This document shows, piece after piece, positions 20,901-27,468 of a stretch of 64,000 nucleotides of DNA. Every line of letters starts with the position of its first letter. The first letter of the stretch is position 1. The translations under genes were made by a program, and so were the position numbers. This DNA comes from Medakamo hakoo (Eukaryota > Chlorophyta > Trebouxiophyceae > Coccomyxaceae), in assembly GCA_026636295.1 (NCBI GenBank), contig CP089459.1, forward strand, positions 372,001-436,000, given 5' to 3'. The notes under the pieces were generated by a model. The model did not search any database and was not told the origin of the DNA. It was given only the letters and a program-made list of their open reading frames with translations.

Positions 20901-22669
20901 TCCGCGGCGTCGGGTCGGGGCTGGTCGGCGCCGTCACGCAGCCCGTCGCGGGCGGCCTGGACTTTGTGTCGTCGGCGCTGGAAGGCCTGGACACCTCCGC
21001 CGGCGGCGGCGGCGGCGCCGGAGGCGGTGCGGCCGCGTCCACGTCTTCCAACGCACTTGGCGGCGGCGGCGGCGACGCGCCCTGCGGTGGGCGGGTGCGC
21101 CTGCCGCGCGTGGCCCGGGGCGGCCCCGGTGCGGCGGGCCTGCCGCCGGGCGTGGGCGGCGGCGAGGCCGGGCCCGTGGATCCACGGGCGGGCGGCGGGG
21201 CCTCGCCCGCCCCCACCCGCTCCACCGCCGGCGGCCTGGGCCTGTTGGGCGGGCCCGCCGCCCGCGCCGCCCGCGTGTCCGAGCTGGGCCAGGACGTCTT
21301 GCGCCGGGCGGTGGCGGGCGTCGCGGTCGCGGCCGCGGCGGGGAGCGGCCTGCCGCCGGGCGCTGCCTTGCTGTTGGGCGGCGCGCCCGTCGGCGGGTCG
21401 GCCGCGGCGGCCGCCGCCCGGGCGGGCGGGTCCGCGTCCTACGCCGCGCACTGGGCCCTGCCGGGGGACCGGGCCGCCATCGCAACGGACGTCGCGCTGG
21501 TGCTGGTGGCGGCCCCCGGCCTTGGCGCGGCCCAGCGCGCGGCCGAGGCCGGCCGCGTCGCCTCCCTGCCGCCGCGGTCGCCCGTCTCCCTGCGCTCCGC
21601 CATCGGCTGGCGAGACGTCCTGGCCGCCGAAGCCCTGCGCGGCTCGGCCGGCGTGACGGACCGGGTCGTCCTGCACCGCGTGGGCGGCGGCGGCGGCGGC
21701 GGCGGGTCGTCGTCGTCGTCCGGGTCCGACGCCCTGCCCCTCGCCGTCGGCATCCGCACCAGTCCGGCCTGGGCGCAGGCGGAAGACCTGGCGGCGGCGC
21801 TTGAAGCCGGTGCGGCGGCGGCGCGTGGGGAGGGCGCCCGGGCGGAAGCCGCGGCGTGGGAGCGGGTGGCGGCGGGCGTGGAGCGTGGTGGCGGGAGTGG
21901 GGGTGGGGGTGGCGACACCGCCGCGACCACCACCACGCCCGCCCTGCCCACCCCGCTCCCGGCCATGCCGGCGTCCTTGCCCTGCGTCGACTACGCCCTC
22001 GTCTGGCACACGGCGGGGCGGAACGACGGCGTCGTCGGCCTGGGCGCGTCGGCGTCGGCGGCCGTGATTTCTGTGTGGCGCCCGCTCCCGCCCGCGGGCT
22101 ACGCGCCGACGGGGGACGTGGCCGTCGCGGGCTTGGACCCGCCGCCGGACCCCGTGGCCGTCTACCGCCTAGACACGGGTGGTGGTGGTGGTGGTGGTGG
22201 TGGGAGTGGAGGCGGCGGCCCGCCGCCGCCCGCCGCCGCCCCCGCCGTGGGCTTCCGCCTGGTGTGGCGCGATTCGGGCGGCCTGCCCGTCACGTTTTGG
22301 GAGCCGCGCCCGCCGCCCGGGTACGCCGCGCTTGGCTGCGTGGCCCGCGGCTCGCCGGCCGTGCCGCGCGGATGGCGGGCGCGGGCGCGGGCCCTGGCCC
22401 GGCCCCCTCCTGCTGAAGTCGCGTGCCTGAGGGCCGACCTGGTGGAGCGCGGCGGCCTGTCCGCCGCGCCGCTGTGGCGGTGGGACCCAGCGGCGGGCGC
22501 GGGCGCAGGCCTGGGCGCCGCGGCCGCCCCGCCGCCGTACGACCCGTCGGCGTGGAGGGTGGCGGTGTGGCCCGTGGAGGGCAGCCCTGCCGGGACTTTC
22601 ATCGCCGAGCGCAGTTTTGAGCGGCCGCGGGACGGCGTGGCGGTCCGACCGAAACGGGGCGGCGTGTGA
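5924..22669 (+). CDS. VPS13: Giant VPS13-family bridge-like lipid transfer protein
   Basis: One uninterrupted frame of 5,581 codons. VPS13 proteins are rod-shaped hydrophobic channels that move lipids at membrane contact sites. Residues 1-90 are the chorein N-terminus (MLESQVAFYLQRYLGAYVKG), continued near 190-215 by VTITSVHIRYEDP after a Pro/Ala insert. A PH-like domain lies near 1087-1217 (WVPRWAALYRGRLFVGPP to ATAWLRALD). Vps62-like motifs (VWRPxPPPGYxxLGD/C) occur in pairs near 2530/2584, 2782/2862 and 5383/5458. A C2-like domain is near 3278-3370, a dysferlin-type module near 3617-3681 (GWEWDGVWAVDTS, then RRRRWVRAM), and the VAB/SHR-BD adaptor region runs from about 3525 to 4500. The C-terminal module has the Gly-rich GVGSGLAEGGGALGRGILRG repeat near 4950-5030. 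Many Gly-rich then Pro/Ala/Thr-rich linkers interrupt it. A stopless in-frame intron at 8751-8843 is possible, so the mature protein may be slightly shorter. Confidence 0.93.
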   Translation: MLESQVAFYLQRYLGAYVKGLDADSLKISVLRGDVSLSNLTLRPEALAGLDLPLTVRAGLLGRLTLKVPWANLRGSPVIVEVDRLYILAGPAEDGGGGKEDGKASATSTTSTPPLPADPVAAAADAALAHRRRLVEEAELAWTQAKFGDGATPEPAAATTTAAAVAPTTAGAPPPPPPPPSENAGGGGILRGLIDVIVGNLQVTITSVHIRYEDPDAGGLGGMAGLAAGLTLDRLDARTVDAGGRPTFVTHDPLGVLRKAATLRRLALYFDAGASQWAPPRGADTWAAVPPAAWDVLFAPGVGSDPGAPPPRSAGPALVAAAERAGARPPGGVTPSSKGLAGALPGPADGRQYLLRPVDGDMTWTRRGPAARVLKPGDKGPAPPAQAAEIRLAAVALRLSRGQYLGLQAVAAAVDAHAARAPTAHLRPAGGRVRPSSTTPGSARAWWVYAITAVMARREGASGGRGLRWTSLKDGLAVRRAYIAHYAACLSAGKLGGDDRIAAWDARLDEHTMLAFRRAAHARVEAGQKRAAAAAAAAAKAAGRKQTWGEWWRGVPAGGGEAPAPPARAGAEAEEGSPPPPPPPPADTPAADTAAPAPAPAAPPGLMDDLTADELALLREMEEGRQAALAATGATPWTLLTEVGLAIEAASVVLEGEAGGSGGAGPLLAPAAAPLVLGPGGSPLGSPRPGTPGAAPASTGSPRAPPRPELLAAGLGGATVRLRLFPATAELDVAVATMGVRAPEGDLVTSGGGGSGGGRGGGEEAGDSPPGPLAPPSRRALEASLVRKPQDGRADAAVRLALAPALVTWSSPAAARVAAFFAPSPDLDLRALGAAAAARVEAARRAARGGIEAALRDRPRLDLALELDAPLIAVPVGGGEDAPPPPPTPTPTLSSRPLTLVVDLGTLRVTSDPGAAGPGREAFVVESRDVSAWLADAGPDAARAMSGRRGSGSGRGAPAATPSTTPSTAIILLERCGADARIDVPDAESAAAAAAAGVAPPGGPPTAALRVPALRFHASPGRAARLARVVRALMVGEGGGAALGSPAPAAPSASTTTTPSTTAASLPAWLTSPERAGPLLQLERGSALLASASAAAGVRPSAGRWVPRWAALYRGRLFVGPPGLGAAAGPATPDLARRAVAWDAWAGARAVPLPPSAVEASSSLTHAFALVRGGADAASALTDRDALVLRVPDAASATAWLRALDASAAAQRTLAGERAAGLLEEDDERGGPRPASPGAAREPPPPPAAGDAPAPSSKPGGLELTAELGELALTLAGRRPYEWWTPAASARPGPPTPLEPADPGAEVAIAAVRASAGTARVALVAGAGLTVSASVAIGAFEVEDLLTGGGGGGGETLHLARTVTHGGGEGSPPSTPAPSAGATTPPSPATPAFVTPLTSFKPDKAEGDEQPATPAAALGLAGAAPAWSLEVDAAAPPPPASGGAPSPADVRVRIRLSDVDFWWRRPTVAAIIGAGGDLGAAVAAAAGGGRGGDDAAAALLDGADGGEGAALATSPTPNVPPTFTLDLAVSRLRALFVYEDPAAPPLGCASAEALALRLSLPGPGGARLHLAASLGNLTAEDGALPPGHPHRTCIGLRSGAADSLVEVEVGSHDAPAAAADPRVPAGAPFWSVVARVRALQVTYLHRLLTEALAYGFLTFRLTRPPLEGGWLEDGGGGPGPPPSLSRTTSLSPRRGAAPAPLRPAAPPPPPTTRAPIILKMDIDAEAPIITMPRHSDAADAIEVDLGKLALSTTVAWRGGPPDAPGAALVEVMTIRGTGLGGRGVVGGVRGPNVITAVDEGMAVTLVRPLINPGGRAVPAYEVRVSIPRLTASLSDAEYELCTSVAAANVAEPLRTPSPSGTWMDAAHPEPALPEATWSAAVGGGEGAAPAPVPAESAPAAAAAEPGDANDPFTPRSPILTRVSVVVGAAELALTHTVAAGGGPGGGRGTRPPSSSGGGGPPSQPPSTLEPLARLSLGGVCVRYATDAAGWARVGAEVVRLEAADARPWVPPGLAAAVGSAAGGGAGSATPPSLVRLDWASLASGPPPAPPARQAVRLGLHAPLLSAEAGFLLAALQFFAPAVAARAHGTPPPFETDDLLLGGVENESGSTVTHEEPGDLWLSPARRLLADGPGLSRATLDGLGTGRLILPPGLAASASPVPLILVGPGATLVLRNLTLVNAASLGGCVQLAPGARLLARASDGVVRVEEGAQGAPAGLSPTKPAPPSPLRRLPSLTLPRGAGAAVVDTVAAAAGAPASPRAGGGGGGGGELADPPPSTPPSRSKGTAYEVDVAILGAEVHLVQLDRPGGPAADAADGRPPRAPGAGGPGSAAATPRPTLDATPRRTTRVGPPGMTPRASLGTPPTTLATGIGARALAIAFDATARVRADTAGDAVVQAGLRGLRVSTLALAPHSGSDGTTTTARVDAQVLAPTAAAVALTTRAARAGGGGGATADARVELSRLALSLTPDAADLASRLRDAVARPLAQPRPDAPLATAVKFDRVWAEPPGPPRPCDAGRPRPPPGTAGVAVWRPRPPLGYASLGDCVTVGAARPAFQAAVVAVNSGLLAPPASHDLVWSGGGVWLWRPRPPPGFVSLGCVATPTPAPPPRGAAACIAAAVCVAAPLGPCLRLRPPPEADAGHVGGGAALGADAWCIDNAAATFAVAPAGGETGLSALDLRSPLGVSPAALAAVREAVAASGGGGGGGETATSPLAAAAAAAASTSPAGGAPPAWRAFMAARAAALRGAARARLTATTADFRRVWWDGPSGGGSSRTDATPAVSVWRPVPPPGYAALGDVVMPGRDPPLSVTCLLADGCGSGGGGAASATAGTTDAALPATAPPAGYGELWRDGRARPDRALALWTPRPPPGYVSLGCVAGRGPDPPPRSAVRCVRADLAGTAPPHAVRAVARLGTAGSRRSSSGLPSSVIAWRADDATAAFVVAPGDEGGAAARPPDARAVPVLRAHREEGGGTGGPDSPLSSSSSSAGGVSVVLRCAGGALTLHDGRRRPLAALHLGAVEAGGRQPGPGVVQAYAGLRAALWAWNANAASAAPGSPPGGWEPVLEPCELIGRGDACAARAARHGVPPGIHLSVKAAGDAVRATLSAASAGAALDAATAWSPAARRAAGAAASAAAAAAAAAVGGGGGGGADAPTPTTATAGVTGLPPTSTAPTRVLNALGVRADLLLHSGGPAGAALVPLPPAEGGGGGVFVLQPLPPPPPPAPEGALRAGDDRAESGDGASAIAAAVPASPVALLRAVVRAARPAGPLPPTSAPRELFVRLLAGSGGGREPAYGSQARTRAVQVDGDGAVAWGESLVLGLGPLGGAVEEGGDSPALGRRRSRSVGPDAGAPGSPRPPPPTLTVELWDAAAGGGRGGRLASLGLPAADGSTDPAAAWAAAAATGGLRLEPTPAGAGPAWLLDTTLESVPPPPTGDDAPAPSTTTAGASTTIASPGCRAIRVGGPRGTWVSLPPLALGLRGAEGLAPGDAAGVLTDVVGVRLPGGDALALETRRPAGAGGSAGPRTEVLRSLARLENCTPLRLEVGLAPLPSDGDGDRADARRPARREVEVFENQRFMPLRGWGSRGLLLPTERRRWSEGRDGARVAPSSSDFPGQALPPGWEWDGVWAVDTSFTPSGAADASGWSYSPDFGGAAWPPAQGSGTRGPVDFVRRRRWVRAMAPAVGGGGEDGGGAASTAVPPPPPSPTVQSLGVVGPGGLLPLPLGWRAGGRQVVVRPAADDEAGGGPPPYAWSAGGPGSPASLPCEGVDDGVTRLVTCAPSSTPGAQARVWVALAVEGDAVPDSRGLAGNGGGGNGTTAGGGDAARASTPSTTRRLIDLRIRAAPPLTLAAPLPVPAEWLLWESGPSGDDGARPPRLAGRGMLPPGGKVAVMGADPRRRLALTLLPAGYEWAGRGGPAVVSEGWAHPAAGIGRPPLLPPTLRVARPGGGPPIDLAIEREVDADPGAAGWGGGGGEGGGTPADPSAAAAGGAPLVVRVSAPVWVCNAGPVPLVAALVPAPREPGGSGGQAAAAAAAAAAAISAADDGAAGPPVLELGMDPLAPSGARGPPASSVRHVVPAGGVELLAWPAGRAPGGEGGDGGRHSPPPLPAVQLLVGGDGRAWTPPLALEPAAATGGDAPAALVRARLGAGACLDLALTVEAASLGEEEDGGAGPPPSALGRPPLVLRASPRWGVTNLTGVSLQVAAYHPAPPGGGGGGGGGAGPFLLPAGEGEGGPILDLPPGAAALPLAWPALGGRRAVVVRLATDAGGAPAGAWSLPLDVDGPTDGPAYAALPTRATGGGRGGGSGGTGTQQSPSSPPPAPAPGLPRVPSLHALVGGDAGGGGGGGPPPAAPPALREALWLGAGGGGPDEGDEAALLSFHASDDPAPPAPARTAVVYGRHAGAGRAVALPATALRYAVERAPGGRLVLYLLAAAASPPAAVVNASPAPLALRWPGGGTPWRPLPPLTAVPVLPQAPGAAEEVEVADALTVGGGGGGIAAAAAGSLTGPALAARYPLPASGGAGHGPAGAAAAAAAATERGAPGAGRPGGLPLLRVESLATTSSSSLAAHLEEGRPGGVAPSGGLAPLCGAEGAAVGRGAVLAALRLAPLPAGGDLAAHTVAAGVAPPVPAFASHGPPLDARIEAGRLELSLVDHRPEELLAASLTGLAVSYAARLGAGGAGERVALDVRGLQVDDMAFGPRFPVVLAASAGAGGGSRGTGRGGPAPSGEADPPLLHAIALARRGALSSGGGAFYPLLGAWVDRSLALAVGEGFVWRCAAAAGSLAAGAAARAGTAAGGGGAPQPAASASATHQEAETDPPVRAALVAAGPVHAAVSFRSDRASRPRWARRRVGAAAWALDVASFERAPVRLAGFEVEGGPALPRSAFWAGLAGRVRAQAVGAGVALVRSVDVLSSASGVLGALSDGVAGLASDEAYAAERAAARGERSITGVGSGLAEGGGALGRGILRGVTGLVARPLEGAMRTGVGGFVRGVGSGLVGAVTQPVAGGLDFVSSALEGLDTSAGGGGGAGGGAAASTSSNALGGGGGDAPCGGRVRLPRVARGGPGAAGLPPGVGGGEAGPVDPRAGGGASPAPTRSTAGGLGLLGGPAARAARVSELGQDVLRRAVAGVAVAAAAGSGLPPGAALLLGGAPVGGSAAAAAARAGGSASYAAHWALPGDRAAIATDVALVLVAAPGLGAAQRAAEAGRVASLPPRSPVSLRSAIGWRDVLAAEALRGSAGVTDRVVLHRVGGGGGGGGSSSSSGSDALPLAVGIRTSPAWAQAEDLAAALEAGAAAARGEGARAEAAAWERVAAGVERGGGSGGGGGDTAATTTTPALPTPLPAMPASLPCVDYALVWHTAGRNDGVVGLGASASAAVISVWRPLPPAGYAPTGDVAVAGLDPPPDPVAVYRLDTGGGGGGGGGSGGGGPPPPAAAPAVGFRLVWRDSGGLPVTFWEPRPPPGYAALGCVARGSPAVPRGWRARARALARPPPAEVACLRADLVERGGLSAAPLWRWDPAAGAGAGLGAAAAPPPYDPSAWRVAVWPVEGSPAGTFIAERSFERPRDGVAVRPKRGGV

Positions 22670-22771
22670 AAATGAGGGGGGGGGGGAGGGGGAGGGGGGA
22701 GGGGTGTGTGTGCATAGTCGCCTCTAGTTTTTGTTCCCTTTTTTCATTTTCGCTCGGCCTCTCCACCCACC

Positions 22772-24988
22772 ATGCGCTCGGCCCGCCGCTCGTGCCAGGC
22801 GGGCGCGCGGCTGCTGGGCCCGCAGCCATGGCGGGCGTGGGCGGCCTGGCCGCCGGACGGGACGGCGGCGACGCTCCAATCGGCGCTGGCCGCCGCGCTC
22901 GGTCCGTCGTCATCAACCCGTTCCGCCTCCTCCGGCGTCGACGTCATCGTCGTCGGCGGCGGCCACGCCGGCGCCGAGGCCGCGGCTGCGGCCGCCAGAC
23001 GTGGAGCCGTCACCCTCCTCGTCACGCCCGGCCCGGCCGCCACCGTCGGCGCCCTGTCGTGCAACCCGTCCATCGGCGGCGTGGGCAAGGGCGCGCTCGT
23101 CCGGGAAGTCGACGCCCTGGGCGGGCTGATGGGGCTGGCCGCCGACGCGGCCGCCATTCATTACCGAGAGCTCAACGCGTCTCGAGGGCCCGCCGTCCGC
23201 GGGCCGAGGGCGCAAGTCGACCGGCGGCGGTACATGGCCGCGCTCCAGGCGCTGTTGGAGGAGGGCGGCGGGCCGCACCTGTCCATCGTCGACGCGGCCG
23301 TCGCGGACCTTTTAGTTGAGGGCGCCTTGTCCTCCACTCCGCGCGTGCGCGGCGTGATACTGTCCTCTGGAGAGACCGTCGCCGCCGGTGCGGTCGTCTT
23401 AACGACGGGGACCTTCCTCAACGGCCGCGTGCACGTCGGGTCAGCACCACCGGCCGCAGCAGGTCGCTTGCCGGACGTGGGCGCGGGCCCAGATGCCGTC
23501 GCGGCTGCGGGAGCGGCGGACGCAGCGGCAGCGCAAGGCGGTGGTGGCCTGGCAGCGACGCTCCGCACAGCCGGCTTTGCCCTGGGCCGCCTGAAGACGG
23601 GCACGCCCCCGCGCCTGGACGGGCGGACAGTCGATTTCTCGGCCCTGCCCTCCCAACCCTCCGACACCCCGCCCGTTCCTTTGTCCTTCAGCTCCTTGGA
23701 CACGCCGGGCTGGAGCCCACCCAGCCCTCAGGTGGCCGTCTGGGCGACGCGGACGACGGCCGCGACGGAGGAGGTGGTGAGAGCGGGCATGCGCGCGGGC
23801 GCGGGTGAGACGACGCTCACGGGCGCGGTGGGGCCGCGCTACTGTCCGTCCCTGGAAGCCAAAGTCTCCCGTTTCCCGGGGCGCACGCACCACGTGTGGC
23901 TGGAGCCTGAAGGCCTGGACACGCACGTCATCTATCCGGCGGGCCTGTCGTGCGGCTTGGAACCGGGCGCACAGCGCGCGCTCATCGATTCAGTGCCCGG
24001 GTTGGCGGGCGCGGATATCCTGGCGCCCGCGTACGCGGTGGAGTACGATTACGTGGACCCGCGCGAATTGAGGGCGACCCTAGAAACCCGGCGGCTGCCT
24101 GGCCTGTTCTTGGCGGGCCAGATCAACGGGACGACGGGGTACGAGGAAGCGGCGGCCCAGGGCGTGGTGGCTGGTGCAAACGCGGCGGCGGCCGCGCGCG
24201 CCCTCCCGCCCCTGCTCCTCGGCCGGGCCGACGCGTACACGGGCGTCCTGGTGGACGATTTAGTGAGTCGGGGCGCGCCCGAACCGTACCGCATGCTGTC
24301 GTCGCGGGCGGAATTCCGGTTGGGCCTGCGCCCGGACAGCGCGGACGTGCGGTTGGTCGGGGTGGCGGAGGGCGCTGGCCTGCTGCCGCCCGCCCGCGCG
24401 GCGGCGACCCGGTCCCGAGCCTCCCGCACCGCGGCCGCCGCGGCCATCTTGGCCGGCGCCTCCGCGCCCGCATCAGCCTGGCGGGCCGCCGGCATCCGCA
24501 CCGCCGAAGACGGCGGCTGGCTGTCCGCGGCGGACCTGCTGACCCGGTCGGAGCTGAGCTTGGGCTGCGTCGCCGCGGCGGCGCTCGCGGCGGGCGTGCC
24601 GACCGCGCCCGCCCTGGCCCGCCTGGCGGCTGGGTGGGACGGGGTGTCCGCCGCGAGCGGGGAGGGGGCTGGCCCACCGCCGGGAACGCTGCCCGCTCTC
24701 CGGTCGTGCGTCGCCAGCGCCGTCGCGGACGCGATTTACGCTCCCTATGCCGCGCGCGCAGCGCGCCAGGTCGCTGCCCTGGCCGCGGCCGAATCCCTCG
24801 CCCTGCCGCCGGGCCTGGACTTTGGCTCCATCCCGCTGTCGACTGAGGACCGGGAGGCATTGAGTGCCGGGAAGCCCGCCACGCTCGCAGCCGCGGCCCG
24901 GCTGCCAGGCGTGACGCCGGCCGGGCTGTTGGCGTTGCTCGCACACGTGAAGCGAGTCGGTGGAAAAACAGCAGTAGAAAAACTGTAG
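22772..24988 (+). CDS. MTO1: Organellar tRNA U34 modification enzyme MnmG/GidA (MTO1)
   Basis: A single exon of 738 aa, starting only 102 bp after the VPS13 stop. MnmG is an FAD enzyme that, with the GTPase MnmE, installs carboxymethylaminomethyl groups on U34 of tRNAs in bacteria and organelles. Residues 1-55 are an Arg/Ala-rich targeting extension. The core then shows the FAD fold ([15 protein letters not shown]), [85 protein letters not shown] and [19 protein letters not shown]. The C-terminal MnmE-binding helical part is present ([19 protein letters not shown]). Ala/Pro-rich inserts make it longer than the bacterial ~630 aa. Mitochondrion or plastid cannot be decided from the sequence. 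Confidence 0.96.
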   Translation: MRSARRSCQAGARLLGPQPWRAWAAWPPDGTAATLQSALAAALGPSSSTRSASSGVDVIVVGGGHAGAEAAAAAARRGAVTLLVTPGPAATVGALSCNPSIGGVGKGALVREVDALGGLMGLAADAAAIHYRELNASRGPAVRGPRAQVDRRRYMAALQALLEEGGGPHLSIVDAAVADLLVEGALSSTPRVRGVILSSGETVAAGAVVLTTGTFLNGRVHVGSAPPAAAGRLPDVGAGPDAVAAAGAADAAAAQGGGGLAATLRTAGFALGRLKTGTPPRLDGRTVDFSALPSQPSDTPPVPLSFSSLDTPGWSPPSPQVAVWATRTTAATEEVVRAGMRAGAGETTLTGAVGPRYCPSLEAKVSRFPGRTHHVWLEPEGLDTHVIYPAGLSCGLEPGAQRALIDSVPGLAGADILAPAYAVEYDYVDPRELRATLETRRLPGLFLAGQINGTTGYEEAAAQGVVAGANAAAAARALPPLLLGRADAYTGVLVDDLVSRGAPEPYRMLSSRAEFRLGLRPDSADVRLVGVAEGAGLLPPARAAATRSRASRTAAAAAILAGASAPASAWRAAGIRTAEDGGWLSAADLLTRSELSLGCVAAAALAAGVPTAPALARLAAGWDGVSAASGEGAGPPPGTLPALRSCVASAVADAIYAPYAARAARQVAALAAAESLALPPGLDFGSIPLSTEDREALSAGKPATLAAAARLPGVTPAGLLALLAHVKRVGGKTAVEKL

Positions 24989-25042
24989 GAAACAAAAAAA
25001 CAGATTCAACAGAAACGCGCGCATGCTCCCTCATCCCTCCTC

Positions 25043-27375
25043 TCACATCCCGACGTAGTAACTGCGCCCGAGTGGGTTGTGGATGTGCGTGGACACACCC
25101 CCTGCCTCGGCCGCCCATTCATACCACACCTTGGTCGGCGACACGCACCGCCACACGTGCACAGTGATGGGACCGCCTGCGGGGACCGTCAGCGGGGCCG
25201 CCAGCGGAAAGAAGATGGGGAACCAGGACGCCATGCCGGGCGTATGCGTGGGCGGGTGGGTGGACAGGGAGACGCCGTGCCCCAAGTCGGTCTCGAAATA
25301 GCCCGCCAGGCCGTGCACCAGGGCGGCAGGCTGGCCGGGCCGGCCAAAGACCAGGGTGGCGTACCGGGCGTTGCCGCGCGGGTCCGGCGTGTTGGCGGGA
25401 CAGGGAGCGCCGGTGTCGTCAGGCGCGCCGTCTTCCGCCATCCCATCTCCAAGGCCACCGCCGCCGCCCACCGAGCGCGGGTGGGTAAAGGTAAACACCG
25501 CTTGCGTGTCCGCCAGCGGCGTCACCCGGTGCAGCTTGACCACGTACGGCGTTTCGGCGTGTTCCAGGTCATCGTACCCCTTCACGTCCGCCCACAGCTT
25601 CGCGGCCGACACGGGCTGGAGGAATGAAGTGTAGGAAGCGGGAATAGAGACGCCCGCGCCGCCCGGGCCGGGTCCACCCTCGCCCGGCCGCTTCAACAGG
25701 CGCTGCGCGCCGTCCAGGCATTCGGGCGACAGTTCGTTGTCCCCGAAACTGCCCAACAGTTCGGAGACTAGGATGTCGGCCCGCTCCGGTGGCGTCCACC
25801 CGCGCATGTCGCCGGCAATGAGCGTCACGCGCGGCGGGCAGCCGGGAGGGGAGCCGGGCGGCGGGCCCCACGCAGGGTCGGTGGCCAGGCGGCCTTGGAG
25901 TGTGATGACGGCGTTTGGGTTTTTTTCGACGGCGTAAATCCGGACGGGGGCGCCCGTGGCGTCGGCGGCGGCTAAGGACGCGGCGACGAGCGGCCCCCGC
26001 CCGGCGCCGACGACCATGATGACGGTGGTGGGCGGGGCGGGCGGCGGTGAGGGCGGGAGCGGCGGCGACGCGGTCGGCCGCGACGCGCCGGCCGCGGCCT
26101 TCACCCGCGCGTCCAGCACCCGGCGCACCGCTTCGCCGTACGCCTCGTATTTGGGCGCGTCCCGCTCGAATGTCTCGTACGTGCCCGACTCCAAATTGTC
26201 TTGCAAGGGTTGCAGCGGTGCCTGGAGGTAGTCGCGGTACGACAGCTCAGCATGCATTTCAGCATCCGGCAGGGGCGGCTTCCTGAAAAGGTACGCCAGG
26301 TACTCCCAGAACGGCGACGCCCAGTTGGCGTCCGGTCCGTCGGACCGGTGGCCCTGGGCATCCAGCGCGGCGTCGGGGCCGGCGAACGTGCCCGGCGGCG
26401 GGGGCGGCCCCGCCAGGACGAGCTGGACGCCCGACGCAAAGAGTGAGAGGACGAGCGCCTGGTGTGCCTTGCCCAGGCTCGGCAGGCGCCGCTTGTTGGG
26501 GGTGAAGGCGGCCGCGGGCAGGATGGCGGCTTTGAGTGGCTCGCCCAACCACCGGTCCAGGGCGGCCTGCGCTGTGGGCGACGGCGTGGATGCCGGCAGC
26601 TGGAGGACGACGCCCAGCCGGGTCGAGGCCTCGCCCAGCGCGCGCAGCGCGTGCCATTCCAGCCACGGGTCGCCGCCGCCGCCGCCGCCCCGCCCGTTCG
26701 CCGCTTCTTCAGCTGTGACAGGCCCGCCTGCCTCCAGTGGCAACCGCAGCCAGACGGCCATGGACCCCAGGCCATGGACGGCGGCGGACACGGCCCGCGC
26801 GGTGTTGGGGCCCGGGCGCGTGTGTGCACCCGAACACCCGACCAGGCAGGCTTGCAGTCCCAGGTGCGCCGCCCAGTCCAGTTCCTGGCGCAGGGCGGCT
26901 TCAGAGTCGGCGCGTAACGCAGCATCGGGCGAGTCGGCGTCGATCCAGGGCGAGACCTTGCCGACGATCTGGGATGTGGACGGGGTGGGTGGGTGGGTGG
27001 GAGGGGTTGAGGCGTCCAGGCGGTGGTGGCTAGGAAAAACAGACCGATCGATAGTGTGGGGCGCGTCCGCGTTTTCCGGCCGGCTTCCTCTCAACACCCA
27101 CTCACCTGGCTGCTCCACTGCCCGCCAGACAGCAGCAGGTCTGACGGCGCAAAGGGTGGGGGCGGCGGGCCGGCGGTAGGGCCGCCCACACTGTCCGCGG
27201 GCCGGCGCTCGTCTGCCAGCGCAAGCGGCCGCACCACAAAGTCAAAGCCAGCCGCTGTGGCGGCGTCTAGTTCGGAGACGACGTCATCAGATTCGCGGAG
27301 ATTGAAACCGGCATAACCCAGTTCAATGCCCGCGTACTTGGCGTCCCCAAAATCGGGGCGGGAGCCGAGAGGCAT
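25043..27375 (-). CDS. PRMT5: Protein arginine methyltransferase 5 (type II)
   Basis: Two exons (27106-27375 and 25043-26968) give 731 aa. The ATG at 27375 gives MPLGSRPDFGDAKYAGIELG, matching the usual PRMT5 start. PRMT5 makes symmetric dimethylarginine on Sm proteins and histones. The TIM-barrel half spans about residues 10-320 (IVGKVSPWIDADSPDAALR at the exon junction). The Rossmann half has the SAM loop MVVGAGRGPLVAASLAAAD, YAVEKNPNA and the double-E loop LVSELLGSFGDNELSPECLD. The beta-barrel ends SWFPIFFPL, WRCVSPTKVWYEW and SYYVGM, almost as in plant PRMT5. The 137-bp intron is phase 0. Its 3' end is 54 bp from the MnmG stop, and its start is 93 bp from the divergent VWA gene. Confidence 0.97.
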
Positions 27376-27468
27376 CGTGGTTTGTGTGAAAAAAAAACTC
27401 GTCAATGCTTTGGGTCGGCGGGCCACTCCCACTTGTCTTTATTTTTTTCTCGCGACTTGTCACAGCCC
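27376..27468. promoter_or_regulatory. 93-bp bidirectional promoter region, PRMT5 / VWA gene
   Basis: The two ATGs are 93 bp apart and divergent. The gap has an A9 run and a T7 run (about 27388-27396 and 27452-27458). No named element is evident. Confidence 0.45.

Noticed and set aside
27382-27468. Upstream extension of the VWA gene frame
   Set aside because: It starts from GTG, not ATG, and would overlap the PRMT5 promoter; the ATG at 27469 opens with a typical targeting sequence.
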